Below, piece by piece: positions 16,597 through 24,870 of a DNA stretch of 40,602 bases. Origin of the DNA: Bacteroidia bacterium Ga0077558 (GTDB lineage: Bacteria > Bacteroidota > Bacteroidia > Chitinophagales > Chitinophagaceae); assembly GCA_001464625.1 (NCBI GenBank), contig LNFJ01000146.1, forward strand, positions 1-40,602, in the 5' to 3' direction. The notes beneath the pieces were generated by a model. That model ran no database searches. It saw nothing but the letters and a program-made list of their open reading frames with translations, and had not been told where the DNA came from. Positions within the stretch are counted from its first letter, which is position 1. Each line of letters starts with the position of its first letter. The position numbers and the translations under genes were made by a program.

Positions 16597-17634
16597 TTGA
16601 GAATACTAAAAAAAATATCATTCTCGCTATTTCTTGTTCTGCTGGTAACAAATCTGTTAGCCGGGCAGCAACAAGCTATTGACACAACCGTAAAGAAGGA
16701 TTCAGTTAAACTAAATGCTATTTCTGCAACTGATCCAAAGCTTGGATTTAAAAATTTATTCGCCACTGCCATTACGGGTGATGGATTAAATGGAGCAAGA
16801 TTAAATCCGATGGCCGTAAGTTTTGTGGAGAGTTATATTGCCAAAAATAAAAAGGGAATGCTGGCGATGAAGGATTGGGCTTCTCCCTATTTTGATATGA
16901 TGGATGCCATATTGATGCAACATGGTGTGCCCAAAGAAATGAAGTATTTGGCGGTGATCGAATCCGGGCTTCGATACAATGCCATTTCCTGGGCCGGAGC
17001 TGTTGGCCCATGGGCTTTTATGCCAGCAGCAGCAAAAGAATATGGATTAAAAGTTACAAAGCACTACGACGAAAGATTGGATTATTATAAAAGCACTCAT
17101 GCGGCAGCAAGTCTTCTTACAGATTTGTATAGAAAATATGGCGACTGGTTGCTGGTAGTAGCAGCTTATAACGGCGGGCCCGGCAATGTAAATAAAGCTA
17201 TTAAAAGAAGTGGTGGCAGTAAGGATTTCTGGACCTTACAATATCACCTTCCAAATGAATCAATGAACCATGTAAAAAAATTCATTGCTACCCATTATAT
17301 TTTTGAAGGTGAAGGTGGTATTACTACCATTACAAAAAGTGAAGTAAAAGATTTGCTTGATGGAAGTCTTCAGTTGAAAGAAGATGAAATGGCTAATTCA
17401 ACAGCCTATAACATTACAGGACGATTTAGTTCTACAGTCATCATTAAGCATACAGAAATTGATGTAGCAACTTTTAATAAGTATAACCCAGGCTTCGACA
17501 ATGAAATAGCATTGAATGGAAAATACAACCTACGTTTGCCCACACAGAAGATGAATATTTTTGTTGCTAAAAGATACCAGATATTGGATGAGAGTATTCA
17601 ACAGTTACTAAAATCTTCAAGCGGAATTCAATAG
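16597..17634 (+). CDS. Lytic transglycosylase (MltD-like)
   Basis: Cleaves the glycan strands of peptidoglycan to form 1,6-anhydro-muropeptides. The 345-aa product begins with a signal peptide (MRILKKISFSLFLVLLVTNLLAG), then an SLT domain with catalytic Glu122 (AVIESGLRYNAIS), GAVGPWAFMP and AAYNGGPGNV (189-197). GPWAFMPAAA replaces the usual GlWQFMPxTA. The C-terminal part (about 270-335) resembles a degenerate LysM cell-wall-binding domain. No ATG precedes the signal peptide, so TTG 16597 is the likely start. The last seven bases overlap the end of convergent pabB. Confidence 0.88.
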   Translation: MRILKKISFSLFLVLLVTNLLAGQQQAIDTTVKKDSVKLNAISATDPKLGFKNLFATAITGDGLNGARLNPMAVSFVESYIAKNKKGMLAMKDWASPYFDMMDAILMQHGVPKEMKYLAVIESGLRYNAISWAGAVGPWAFMPAAAKEYGLKVTKHYDERLDYYKSTHAAASLLTDLYRKYGDWLLVVAAYNGGPGNVNKAIKRSGGSKDFWTLQYHLPNESMNHVKKFIATHYIFEGEGGITTITKSEVKDLLDGSLQLKEDEMANSTAYNITGRFSSTVIIKHTEIDVATFNKYNPGFDNEIALNGKYNLRLPTQKMNIFVAKRYQILDESIQQLLKSSSGIQ

Positions 17635-18944
17635 TTAGCTTCTAACACCCTTTTTATTGCCGCCGCTTTTAATAAACATTCTTCCCATTCCATTTCAGGA
17701 TCGCTGTAAAAAGTAATACCAGAACCAGCTTTATAAGAAAGATAAGAGGTAGCTGCGTTATACATAATACTTCTTATCACTACATTAAAATCAAAACCTG
17801 CCTGTCCGGTAGGCAGGTCACCTTCGGGAGAAATATAACCTACGGCGCCTGAAAAAATGCCCCGCTTCGTAGTTTCGTACTGTTCAATTAAGTCCATAAC
17901 TTTTTTCTTTGGCGCACCTGTCATGGATCCCATAGGAAAAGTTGCTCGTATTATTTCACTAAAAGAAATATCATCCGTTAACTCACCACTGATCGTTGAG
18001 ATCATTTGATGTACTTGCGGGAAAGAATAAATACCATACAACTCATCAACATTTACGGTTCCTTCTTTACAAATTTTGGCGAGGTCATTTCGTACCAGGT
18101 CAACTACCATTACATTCTCTGATCGGTCTTTAGCACTATGATACAGATCGAGTTTGTTCAGCTCATCCAATTCTGTATTTAATAATTCTCTTTTGGACGT
18201 TCCTTTAATGGGTTGCGATAAAATGCTGTTACCTTGCTTTTTTAAAAAACGTTCGGGGCTGGCACAGATCAGCCATTGGTCACTCACTCTGTATAATGCT
18301 GAAAAAGGATTAGGAGATTCAATGCTTAATCTTTTATAAATATTAAGCGGATCAATAGTACAATCTTCGGCAAAAAAATCCTGGCAAAAATTTATTTCAT
18401 AACAATCACCCCGAAGAATATGTTCTTTCAATTTCTTAATGACTGTTTTATATTCTTCACGGGAAAGGCTGCTTCTTATTGCTGGTGAAGTTGTTTTTTT
18501 GTTATTCCAACTGCCTGCATTATTAATCTCGTCAAAAACAAGTTTTGGATTTGCTCCTTCAATAATTATTTCTTGTTGTGATAATCGAATTAGAAATTCA
18601 GGTTCAAAAAAGAAAAGGTCAGGAAACCCTATTGCGTCAACATGGGAAGAATGCACTTCTTCGATTTCATTTTTCAGATCATACCCCAAATGGCCGAAAA
18701 GCCAACTTTGGCTATTCCCAATAAATTCTTGTAATTGCTCCAACGCATTGCCGGCATTTGCTTTGAGCTGGCGTTTTACTCCCGCCCCCAGCAAACATTC
18801 TTGTGAATGTGGCAGTATTTGGTATTGGTGATTATCCAAAAAACAAAAAGTGTCGAACCGTTGTACCCAGTTCAACACTTTTTGTTTGGTCTCTATAAAG
18901 TTGCTTATCGGGTAAGTAACTTTTGTGGTAGAAGTTTGCGTCAA
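17628..18944 (-). CDS. pabB: Aminodeoxychorismate synthase component I
   Basis: Makes 4-amino-4-deoxychorismate from chorismate and ammonia, the first step to p-aminobenzoate and folate. The 438-aa protein has the chorismate-binding domain (about 150-438). PIKGT with Lys247 (SQPIKGTSKR) identifies PabB; anthranilate synthase has PIAGT. DRSENVMVVDLVRNDL, FPMGSMTGAPK and RGIFSGAVGY are intact. Odd: residues 377-383 (LPTGQAG) lie between GD and FDFNVV, where relatives read GD(F/M)DFNVV; the codons are a 21-base part of a G/C palindrome (17796-17818). The frame stays open. The gene is last in the purA, acidic protein, pabB series and overlaps the transglycosylase tail-to-tail. Confidence 0.94.
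   Translation of the reverse strand: MTQTSTTKVTYPISNFIETKQKVLNWVQRFDTFCFLDNHQYQILPHSQECLLGAGVKRQLKANAGNALEQLQEFIGNSQSWLFGHLGYDLKNEIEEVHSSHVDAIGFPDLFFFEPEFLIRLSQQEIIIEGANPKLVFDEINNAGSWNNKKTTSPAIRSSLSREEYKTVIKKLKEHILRGDCYEINFCQDFFAEDCTIDPLNIYKRLSIESPNPFSALYRVSDQWLICASPERFLKKQGNSILSQPIKGTSKRELLNTELDELNKLDLYHSAKDRSENVMVVDLVRNDLAKICKEGTVNVDELYGIYSFPQVHQMISTISGELTDDISFSEIIRATFPMGSMTGAPKKKVMDLIEQYETTKRGIFSGAVGYISPEGDLPTGQAGFDFNVVIRSIMYNAATSYLSYKAGSGITFYSDPEMEWEECLLKAAAIKRVLEANY
17796..17818. repeat. Palindromic repeat inserted in frame in pabB
   Basis: ACCTGCCT (17796-17803) and AGGCAGGT (17811-17818) are perfect inverted arms around a GTCCGGT loop. A related copy (CTGCCT, GCCGGC centre, AGGCAG) lies in the DUF2795-fabI gap at 7999-8020. 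In pabB it is read as LPTGQAG. Confidence 0.8.
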
Positions 18945-18974
18945 AATATTTTCTCCACTTTAATATCGTAAGCT

Positions 18975-19406
18975 TTAATAATCGTCATCCTCGTCGTCAA
19001 GATCATCCTTATCATTGAACAAATCTTTGAATTCATCATCCAATTTCAAATCATCGTCATCATCAGCAGGCTTTTTACCTCCGCCGACTGCTTTCTTTCC
19101 TTTCGACTTAGGAACATCAAACTCTTCAAAATCGGGATCCCATTCTTCTTCCTCTTCTTCGGGTTTTTCCCAATCATCAGGCTCATCTTCTCCGCTGTCA
19201 TCATCATCGTCATCGTCTTTTCCTTTTTTTGCCGAAGATTTAGCTCCTTTCTTTGCAGGTGCTACATCATCATCATCATCTTCAAAATCGTCATCATCAT
19301 CATCTTCCTCTTTCTTCTTAGATTTTGGAGATGGTTTTTTTGCAGCCTCTTTTTCGGATTCCGAATTAGTTTTGCCTGCTATTTTTCTTTCTGGTTTTGC
19401 TGCCAT
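18975..19406 (-). CDS. Very acidic, disordered hypothetical protein
   Basis: A 143-aa protein composed mostly of Asp, Glu, Lys and Ser, with runs such as DDDDDD and EEEEEEW and no hydrophobic core, signal peptide or membrane helix. It must be largely disordered. Alternating basic (KKPSPKSKKK, KSKGKK) and acidic blocks suggest a nucleic-acid or ribosome-associated tail, in the manner of RNA polymerase delta, but that is a guess. WDPDFEEFDVPKS is the only ordered-looking motif. It lies between purA (90 bases upstream) and pabB (30 bases downstream), all minus, so it is probably in one operon. The complementary strand also has a long Ser-rich frame, an artefact of the Asp/Glu codons. Confidence 0.75.
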   Translation of the reverse strand: MAAKPERKIAGKTNSESEKEAAKKPSPKSKKKEEDDDDDDFEDDDDDVAPAKKGAKSSAKKGKDDDDDDDSGEDEPDDWEKPEEEEEEWDPDFEEFDVPKSKGKKAVGGGKKPADDDDDLKLDDEFKDLFNDKDDLDDEDDDY

Positions 19407-19495
19407 ATGCTTATAGGATTAATGCTGTAAAATTTCAGCGAAGTTTTTAAATCGCCAAATTTTTAAAGTGTTTTTTTCGGTAATAATATTTACGC

Positions 19496-20761
19496 TTATT
19501 CTGTTGATACAATTTGGTCTCTTCCCGGGCCATTAGAGATATAAGAAACCTTCACTCCCAGGTATTCATTAATGAAGTTAACATAGGTTTTCATGGTATC
19601 AGGCAAATCTGCATAAGTTTTTGCTGCACTGGTATCAATGTTCCAACCTGGAAAAGCTTTAAACACTGGCTCAGGCTTTGACCTCTCCAGTTGAAAAGGG
19701 ATTTCCCGGCTTGTTTTCCCGTTTATTTTATATTCGGTACAAACTTGAAGTTCTTTAAAGGAATCCAGCACATCTGCCTTTGTCATAACAATTTTTGTAA
19801 CTCCGTTTATCATACAGGCAAAGTTCAAGGCTACCAGATCTACCCAACCACAACGGCGTGGCCTTCCGGTAGTAGCACCAAATTCATTCCCAATCTTTCT
19901 CAACTCCTCTCCCGTTTCATTTTCCAATTCTGTGGGAAAAGGGCCGCCTCCGACTCTTGTGCAATAGGCTTTCGTTACGCCTATTACATCTCTGATAAGC
20001 TGGGGCGCAACACCTAAGCCGCTGCTTACTCCTGCAGATATAGTGCTTGAAGAGGTAACAAATGGGAAAGTACCAAAATCAATATCCAGCATGCTTCCTT
20101 GTGCGCCTTCCGCCAATACTCTTTTTCCTTCTTTGATATGCTTATTAATAAAATACTCCCCGTTTACAATATTCAATTCTTTTAAAAACTCCACAGCTTC
20201 AAAAAACTCTTCTTCCCACGCAGTAATATCTTCCTGGAAATTGTAGTTATCCAACAAACGTTGGTGCTTCAATCTTAGTTTTATATAAGAAGTAGTAAAA
20301 CTTTTATCGAGCAAGTCACCTACTCTTAAACCATTACGACCCGTTTTGTCCATATATGTTGGGCCGATCCCCTTAAGAGTTGAGCCAATTTTCTGGCTAC
20401 CCTTTGATAATTCCGCTGCTTTATCTAAAGCCCGGTGTGTAGGTAAAATGAGATGTGTTCTTTCTGCTATGAAAAGATTCTTCTTCAGGTCAATTCCAAA
20501 AGAAGCAACCAAGTCACATTCTTTTTTTAAAGTAACCGGATCAAGCACTACCCCATTACCAATAAGATTGATGATCCCTTTATGAAAAACACCGGATGGT
20601 ATTTGGTGCAGTACTACTTTCTTATCATTCACATATAAAGTGTGCCCGGCATTGGGGCCTCCCTGGAAACGGGCTACCAGATCATAATCCTTTGCAAAAA
20701 AGTCAACGATCTTGCCTTTTCCTTCATCGCCCCATTGGAGGCCGAGTAATACATCTACCAT
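19496..20761 (-). CDS. purA: Adenylosuccinate synthetase
   Basis: Converts IMP, aspartate and GTP to adenylosuccinate, the first committed step to AMP. The 421-aa length is normal. The GTP/IMP site motifs are intact: VLLGLQWGDEGKGK at the N-terminus (catalytic Asp in WGDEGKGK), GGPNAGHTL with its catalytic His, GIGPTYMDKTGRNGLR, and EGAQGSMLDIDFGTFPFVTSS. The C-terminal base-recognition segment ends YISNGPGRDQIV. It starts MVDVLLGL at an ATG. It is probably first in an operon with the acidic protein and pabB. Confidence 0.97.
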   Translation of the reverse strand: MVDVLLGLQWGDEGKGKIVDFFAKDYDLVARFQGGPNAGHTLYVNDKKVVLHQIPSGVFHKGIINLIGNGVVLDPVTLKKECDLVASFGIDLKKNLFIAERTHLILPTHRALDKAAELSKGSQKIGSTLKGIGPTYMDKTGRNGLRVGDLLDKSFTTSYIKLRLKHQRLLDNYNFQEDITAWEEEFFEAVEFLKELNIVNGEYFINKHIKEGKRVLAEGAQGSMLDIDFGTFPFVTSSSTISAGVSSGLGVAPQLIRDVIGVTKAYCTRVGGGPFPTELENETGEELRKIGNEFGATTGRPRRCGWVDLVALNFACMINGVTKIVMTKADVLDSFKELQVCTEYKINGKTSREIPFQLERSKPEPVFKAFPGWNIDTSAAKTYADLPDTMKTYVNFINEYLGVKVSYISNGPGRDQIVSTE

Positions 20762-20808
20762 GATTGTTTGGAATTAATTTACTCATCAAAAAACAACTGA
20801 TGAGGTCG

Positions 20809-20816
20809 CAAAAATA
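20809..20816 (-). promoter_or_regulatory. -7 element TATTTTTG of purA
   Basis: An exact TAnnTTTG match on the minus strand, 47 bases before the purA ATG. It lies directly after the terminator of the gene upstream, with the -33 region inside that hairpin. Confidence 0.5.
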
Positions 20817-20823
20817 AGGCTTC

Positions 20824-20854
20824 AATAAAAAGCCACCGAATTAAATCCGGTGGC
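20824..20854 (-). terminator. Intrinsic terminator of the first T9SS substrate gene
   Basis: Read on the minus strand, GCCACCG and CGGTGGC (20832-20838 and 20848-20854) form a 7-bp stem followed by TTTTT. It insulates purA from the 3.7 kb gene upstream. Confidence 0.88.
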
Positions 20855-20890
20855 GTAATCAATATTTTATTAACGGAAAAAGATGACTTA

Positions 20891-23800
20891 CTAACGAATG
20901 AGCATAATGGTGCCTTTTTTCGTAATAACTTCATTACTGCCTGTTATTCCTTCAGCCATCCAAACATATACATCACTGGGCTGTTGGACTCCTTTAAACC
21001 TACCATCCCAGGCATCACCGATTCTGCTGGTAGAAAAAATCAACTGACCGGAACGATTGAACACTCTGAAATATTTTATTTCTTTAATACCCACGGTAAA
21101 TGGTGCGAACGTATCATTTCGCCCATCGCCATTAGGAGTAAATCCGGTAGGTATATACATATCCGGACCTTTGTAAACCCGGATTTTTACAAATCCTTCT
21201 GCTTTACATCCTTCAGGTGTAGTTGCTATTACTTTATAAAGATTATCGGCACTTACGGTTAACTCAGGGTTGGCAATAAATGGATTATCCAAACCAAATG
21301 AAGGCGACCAAACGAATGTAGCATCTTTTGCAATTGCCGATAATTTAAATTTAGTACCGGCATGAACTACAGTATCTGATGGAGAGGCTAATACTATAAG
21401 CGGTGGCTTTACAAGAACTTTTACCGTATCCTTAATTAAAGACGAACAGTTATTAGCATCCACTACCGATAATGTATAGGTAATGTCTCTATCGGGAGTA
21501 ATAGTAGGGCTTGCCCCTGTTCCATTAATAAAAGTTGATGGTGACCATGTATATCTTGTTCCTCCTGAACCTTGTAACTGCTTTGTTTGTCCTTCACACA
21601 TTGTTATATCTGCACCAGCATTTGGAATTGGTGCAGCGTTTACAATAAGATTTATTGTGCCTGCTAATTGGCAAGTACCTAACGTAGCAGTAACAGTATA
21701 TTGGGTGGTTGTAGCAGGACTTGCTACCGGGTTTGCTATATTGGCGTTACTTAATCCAATTGCTGGCGACCAGGAAAACTGGCTTGCAATAGAAGACACC
21801 GCAAGTTGAGTTGAGCTACCTTCACAAATCGAAACACTTGAAGGCACTGAAAGAGTTAGCATATTATTCATTCCAACAACAATACCGCTGATGGTGACGG
21901 CACATCCTGTGTTATCTAAAACATAACCAGAATAATTGCCTGGTACGATACTAAATGAATTAGATGCTTGCCAGTTTTCATTGTTTAAGGAATACCTGTA
22001 TGGCGCATTCCCTCCTGTGGCATTTATCGTAATGCTACCATTGGCACTTAAACATGTTGCATTAATAACAGTAGCCGCTGCTTGTATAGAATTTATACCG
22101 CTCATTACTACAACAGGTAAAGATTGAGTACAACCATTATTATCCCTTATTCTAGGTTGATAGCTGCCGGCTGAAAGTCCGTTAAAAGTATTCCCACTCT
22201 GCCAGGTAGTTCCGTTTAACGAATATTGATACGGTGAAACCCCACCTGCGCCAGTTATTATTATTGAGCCATTTGCCTGAGCACAAGTTGGGTGAATCAC
22301 AGAACTCGTTAAAGACAATATTGATGGTTGGGTAATAACAACATTGTTTTGACTTCCCTGACACCCTCCATTGTCACGATAATAAATGGTGTATGTTCCC
22401 GCAACTAATCCACTAAAAATAGCAGAGTTTTGCCAAAAAGCACCATCTAGTGAATACAGATATGGTGCGTTTCCACCGGTTATATTGGAAACTGTTATTG
22501 ATCCGGTTGCGCTTCCATTACACAATATATTTATTTGATTAATTGTTGCGCTTAGTGTGCCGGTGGATGTTAAAATAACAGATGGCAGGGATTGGGTACA
22601 ATTATTATTGTCCCTGATCATTGGTTGATAGTTGCCGGCTGAAAGTCCGGTAAAAGTATTCCCACTCTGCCAGGTAGTTCCGTTTAATGAATATTGATAC
22701 GGTGAAACCCCACCTGTGCCAGTTATTACTATTGAGCCATTTGCCTGAGCACAAGTTGGTTGAGAAACGGAACTCATTAGAGACAGTGTGGCTGGTTGAA
22801 TAATCACAATATTATTTTGACTAAACTGGCAGCCATTATTATCCCGGAAATAAGCTGAATATGTAGCGGCCCCCAATCCATTAAATACATTTGATGTTTG
22901 CCAGTTTACTCCATCCAAAGAATACTGATATGGCGCTGACCCTCCTGCTGCATTGGCAATTGTAATAGATCCAGTTGAAGCCCCATTACAAAGAATATTC
23001 GTATGACTAACTGTTCCCGTTAACACAGTACCTGCACCAACAATAATTGTTGTGGGAGTGGTGGAGCAACCTGCCGAATTGCTTACAACGACTGAATGGC
23101 TGCCTGCACTAACATTGGAAAAAACGACTGAGCCAAGGCCAGTAAGTGTTATGTTGCCATCTAATACAAAAGTATAGGGGCCAACTCCGCTGGTTGGAGT
23201 AACCGTAATAGTGCCATTATTATTGCCTGAACATGTTACCGCTGTAGACGCTGTAGTAATAGTAAGTGTCGAGTTTTGTGTAACAGTAATACTTACAGTG
23301 CTACTGCAGCCACTAGCATCTTGTACAAAGCCGGTATATACAGCGGCTGATAAGTTTGTAAAAGTATTGGCCGTTTGTAAGGGTCCTCCATTAAGTGAGT
23401 ATTGGTATGGTGCAACCCCACTTCCGGCAGGAACATTAATAGTAGCCGTTCCATTTGGTTGTCCGCAAGTTGCGGGTGTTGATATTGCTGTAGCATTTAA
23501 GCCACCTGAATTATTTCTTGTAACATGTATTGTGTCTGATCCATAAACTTCAACAGCGGGATTATCAATTTTGGTGTACACTGACCGGGCAATATATGTT
23601 GTAGTGCCAGTTGGTCCGCAAATATTTGGAAAATTTACTTGTAGCTGTCCGTTATTAAGATTTGTAACAGTTCCGGTGGAAACTATATTTCCAGACATAT
23701 CCAATAACTCTGCCCGCCGAAATAAAGAGGCACCTGAAGATGGTACAAAACGCCATGTCTCATACATATTTGGAGATCCCCAGGCATTATCGGATGCTCT

Positions 23801-24610
23801 GCGCCCCGGAGCCATAATTCCCTGATCCCGATTATAGTTTTGCATCCCAACCATAGCCCTTCCCTCATTCCAGTCACTGCATATTTGCATATCATAAATC
23901 AATACTTCAACAATACCTGTAGATTCATAAAGAATAATCTGATGAGTATTTTCAATCAATAATTCGCAACCTGAACCCGGCCGGGTATACATAGGCACTT
24001 TATAGTAACTCGCCACCCATCGACGATGTGGCGCTGTACCTGTTACTGAATATTGAATACGTTGAGTTGGAGATGTAATATATGTAGGATTAAGATCATG
24101 ATATGGCCCCATTATGACTGCACGACTATACATGGTGCTTGGAAGATTAACAGGGGCTCCAATATCTGCATTTAAGTTACCCTGATCATCCAGCATTCCA
24201 AAATGAGCAAATATATTAGCCATTCCAAGATCAAAACAAAGCAAACCATTCGGACTCATAAGTACCCTGTTATAGGTTGCTCCGTAATAATAAAATGGAA
24301 AGCCAATATCTAGGGGAGCCGAGTAAACATCATCATCAGCAAATCCTGCAGATGTTCCAACACCATTTGGCTGTGTATAAACCGGAAAACAAGAACTTGA
24401 ATATGATGGAATGGGATTTACAGTATAAGCACCAGTATTAGCATGTATGTCTGGTATGATATGTTGCAATGTAAAACAACTGGTAGCACCACAGCCATTA
24501 ATTGTTGTATCTCTCGTACAATTAAAAGAAAAAGCTTGAGCATGTAACGTATGGGCAGAGATTACTGCAGATAAGAGTAGTATACTATATTTCAACAAGC
24601 GGTTTTTCAT
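20891..24610 (-). CDS. Giant T9SS substrate with seven SprB repeats (paralog 1)
   Basis: A 1239-aa cell-surface protein. Order: signal peptide (1-24, ending HTLHA); a Cys-containing N-terminal domain (about 25-365, FSFNCTRDTTINGC, then NIDO-like text IMGPYHDLNP and NTHQIILYESTGIVEV); seven SprB-type repeats (about 370-910, each with a Cys, a GSITI strand, APYQYSLDG and a GCxxS end); three Ig/PKD-like units (SWSPAIGLS, TWSPSTF, VWSPSFG); and the CHU_C/type B sorting domain (about 1152-1239, IPTGFTPNGDGRND), which directs export by the type IX system. FNRSGQLIF has Ser where most relatives have Trp. A 156-aa (two-repeat) unit is internally duplicated at near-identical DNA. Likely role: adhesin or gliding-surface polymer. 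It is tandem with a same-architecture paralog. Confidence 0.92.
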   Translation of the reverse strand: MKNRLLKYSILLLSAVISAHTLHAQAFSFNCTRDTTINGCGATSCFTLQHIIPDIHANTGAYTVNPIPSYSSSCFPVYTQPNGVGTSAGFADDDVYSAPLDIGFPFYYYGATYNRVLMSPNGLLCFDLGMANIFAHFGMLDDQGNLNADIGAPVNLPSTMYSRAVIMGPYHDLNPTYITSPTQRIQYSVTGTAPHRRWVASYYKVPMYTRPGSGCELLIENTHQIILYESTGIVEVLIYDMQICSDWNEGRAMVGMQNYNRDQGIMAPGRRASDNAWGSPNMYETWRFVPSSGASLFRRAELLDMSGNIVSTGTVTNLNNGQLQVNFPNICGPTGTTTYIARSVYTKIDNPAVEVYGSDTIHVTRNNSGGLNATAISTPATCGQPNGTATINVPAGSGVAPYQYSLNGGPLQTANTFTNLSAAVYTGFVQDASGCSSTVSITVTQNSTLTITTASTAVTCSGNNNGTITVTPTSGVGPYTFVLDGNITLTGLGSVVFSNVSAGSHSVVVSNSAGCSTTPTTIIVGAGTVLTGTVSHTNILCNGASTGSITIANAAGGSAPYQYSLDGVNWQTSNVFNGLGAATYSAYFRDNNGCQFSQNNIVIIQPATLSLMSSVSQPTCAQANGSIVITGTGGVSPYQYSLNGTTWQSGNTFTGLSAGNYQPMIRDNNNCTQSLPSVILTSTGTLSATINQINILCNGSATGSITVSNITGGNAPYLYSLDGAFWQNSAIFSGLVAGTYTIYYRDNGGCQGSQNNVVITQPSILSLTSSVIHPTCAQANGSIIITGAGGVSPYQYSLNGTTWQSGNTFNGLSAGSYQPRIRDNNGCTQSLPVVVMSGINSIQAAATVINATCLSANGSITINATGGNAPYRYSLNNENWQASNSFSIVPGNYSGYVLDNTGCAVTISGIVVGMNNMLTLSVPSSVSICEGSSTQLAVSSIASQFSWSPAIGLSNANIANPVASPATTTQYTVTATLGTCQLAGTINLIVNAAPIPNAGADITMCEGQTKQLQGSGGTRYTWSPSTFINGTGASPTITPDRDITYTLSVVDANNCSSLIKDTVKVLVKPPLIVLASPSDTVVHAGTKFKLSAIAKDATFVWSPSFGLDNPFIANPELTVSADNLYKVIATTPEGCKAEGFVKIRVYKGPDMYIPTGFTPNGDGRNDTFAPFTVGIKEIKYFRVFNRSGQLIFSTSRIGDAWDGRFKGVQQPSDVYVWMAEGITGSNEVITKKGTIMLIR
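22158..22291 (-). repeat. Internal duplication in paralog 1, copy A
   Basis: About 134 bases that match 22626-22759, offset exactly 468 bases (two SprB repeats), with about five differences by eye. Both encode GVSPYQYSLNGTTWQSGNTF. Confidence 0.85.
22626..22759 (-). repeat. Internal duplication in paralog 1, copy B
   Basis: Partner of the copy at 22158-22291. The high DNA identity, against much lower identity to the other SprB repeats, indicates a recent in-frame duplication of a two-repeat unit. Confidence 0.85.
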
Positions 24611-24664
24611 AGCCTGTTCCTCAGGATTCCACGTATCAATTTTTAATTGATTTTAGGAGGTGGA

Positions 24665-24680
24665 AGGTATTGTAATACCT
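24665..24680. promoter_or_regulatory. Inverted repeat AGGTATT-GT-AATACCT in the leader region of paralog 1
   Basis: Perfect 7-bp arms separated by two bases, 55 bases upstream of the paralog 1 start codon. The shape fits an operator for a dimeric regulator; no regulator gene is near. The rest of the 260-base gap is AT-rich, with no convincing TAnnTTTG. Confidence 0.35.
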
Positions 24681-24783
24681 GTTTATTGGATTTTAAAAAG
24701 TAGTCGAATTATAAACAAAATATTCCCTTTTTTATTGCACTTGTTCACAAACGCAAAAACAACTACACTGCAAAAAAAAGTCC

Positions 24784-24819
24784 AAAAAAAAGATGTGCAG
24801 TATATATCTGCACATCTTT
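24784..24819 (-). terminator. Intrinsic terminator of paralog 2
   Basis: A perfect 12-bp stem, AAAGATGTGCAG (24789-24800) with CTGCACATCTTT (24808-24819), then T8 on the minus strand. It shows the two paralogs are separate transcription units. Confidence 0.95.
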
Positions 24820-24870
24820 CAATATTTCATGCTTCAAATCAATTTACTAATCGTAATTGTACGAGTTAGC

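Noticed and set aside
19015..19416. Ser-rich protein on the plus strand
   Set aside because: It is the complement of the Asp/Glu-rich gene. Ser/Phe runs arise from GAT/GAA codons read backwards, and there is no promoter or sensible domain.
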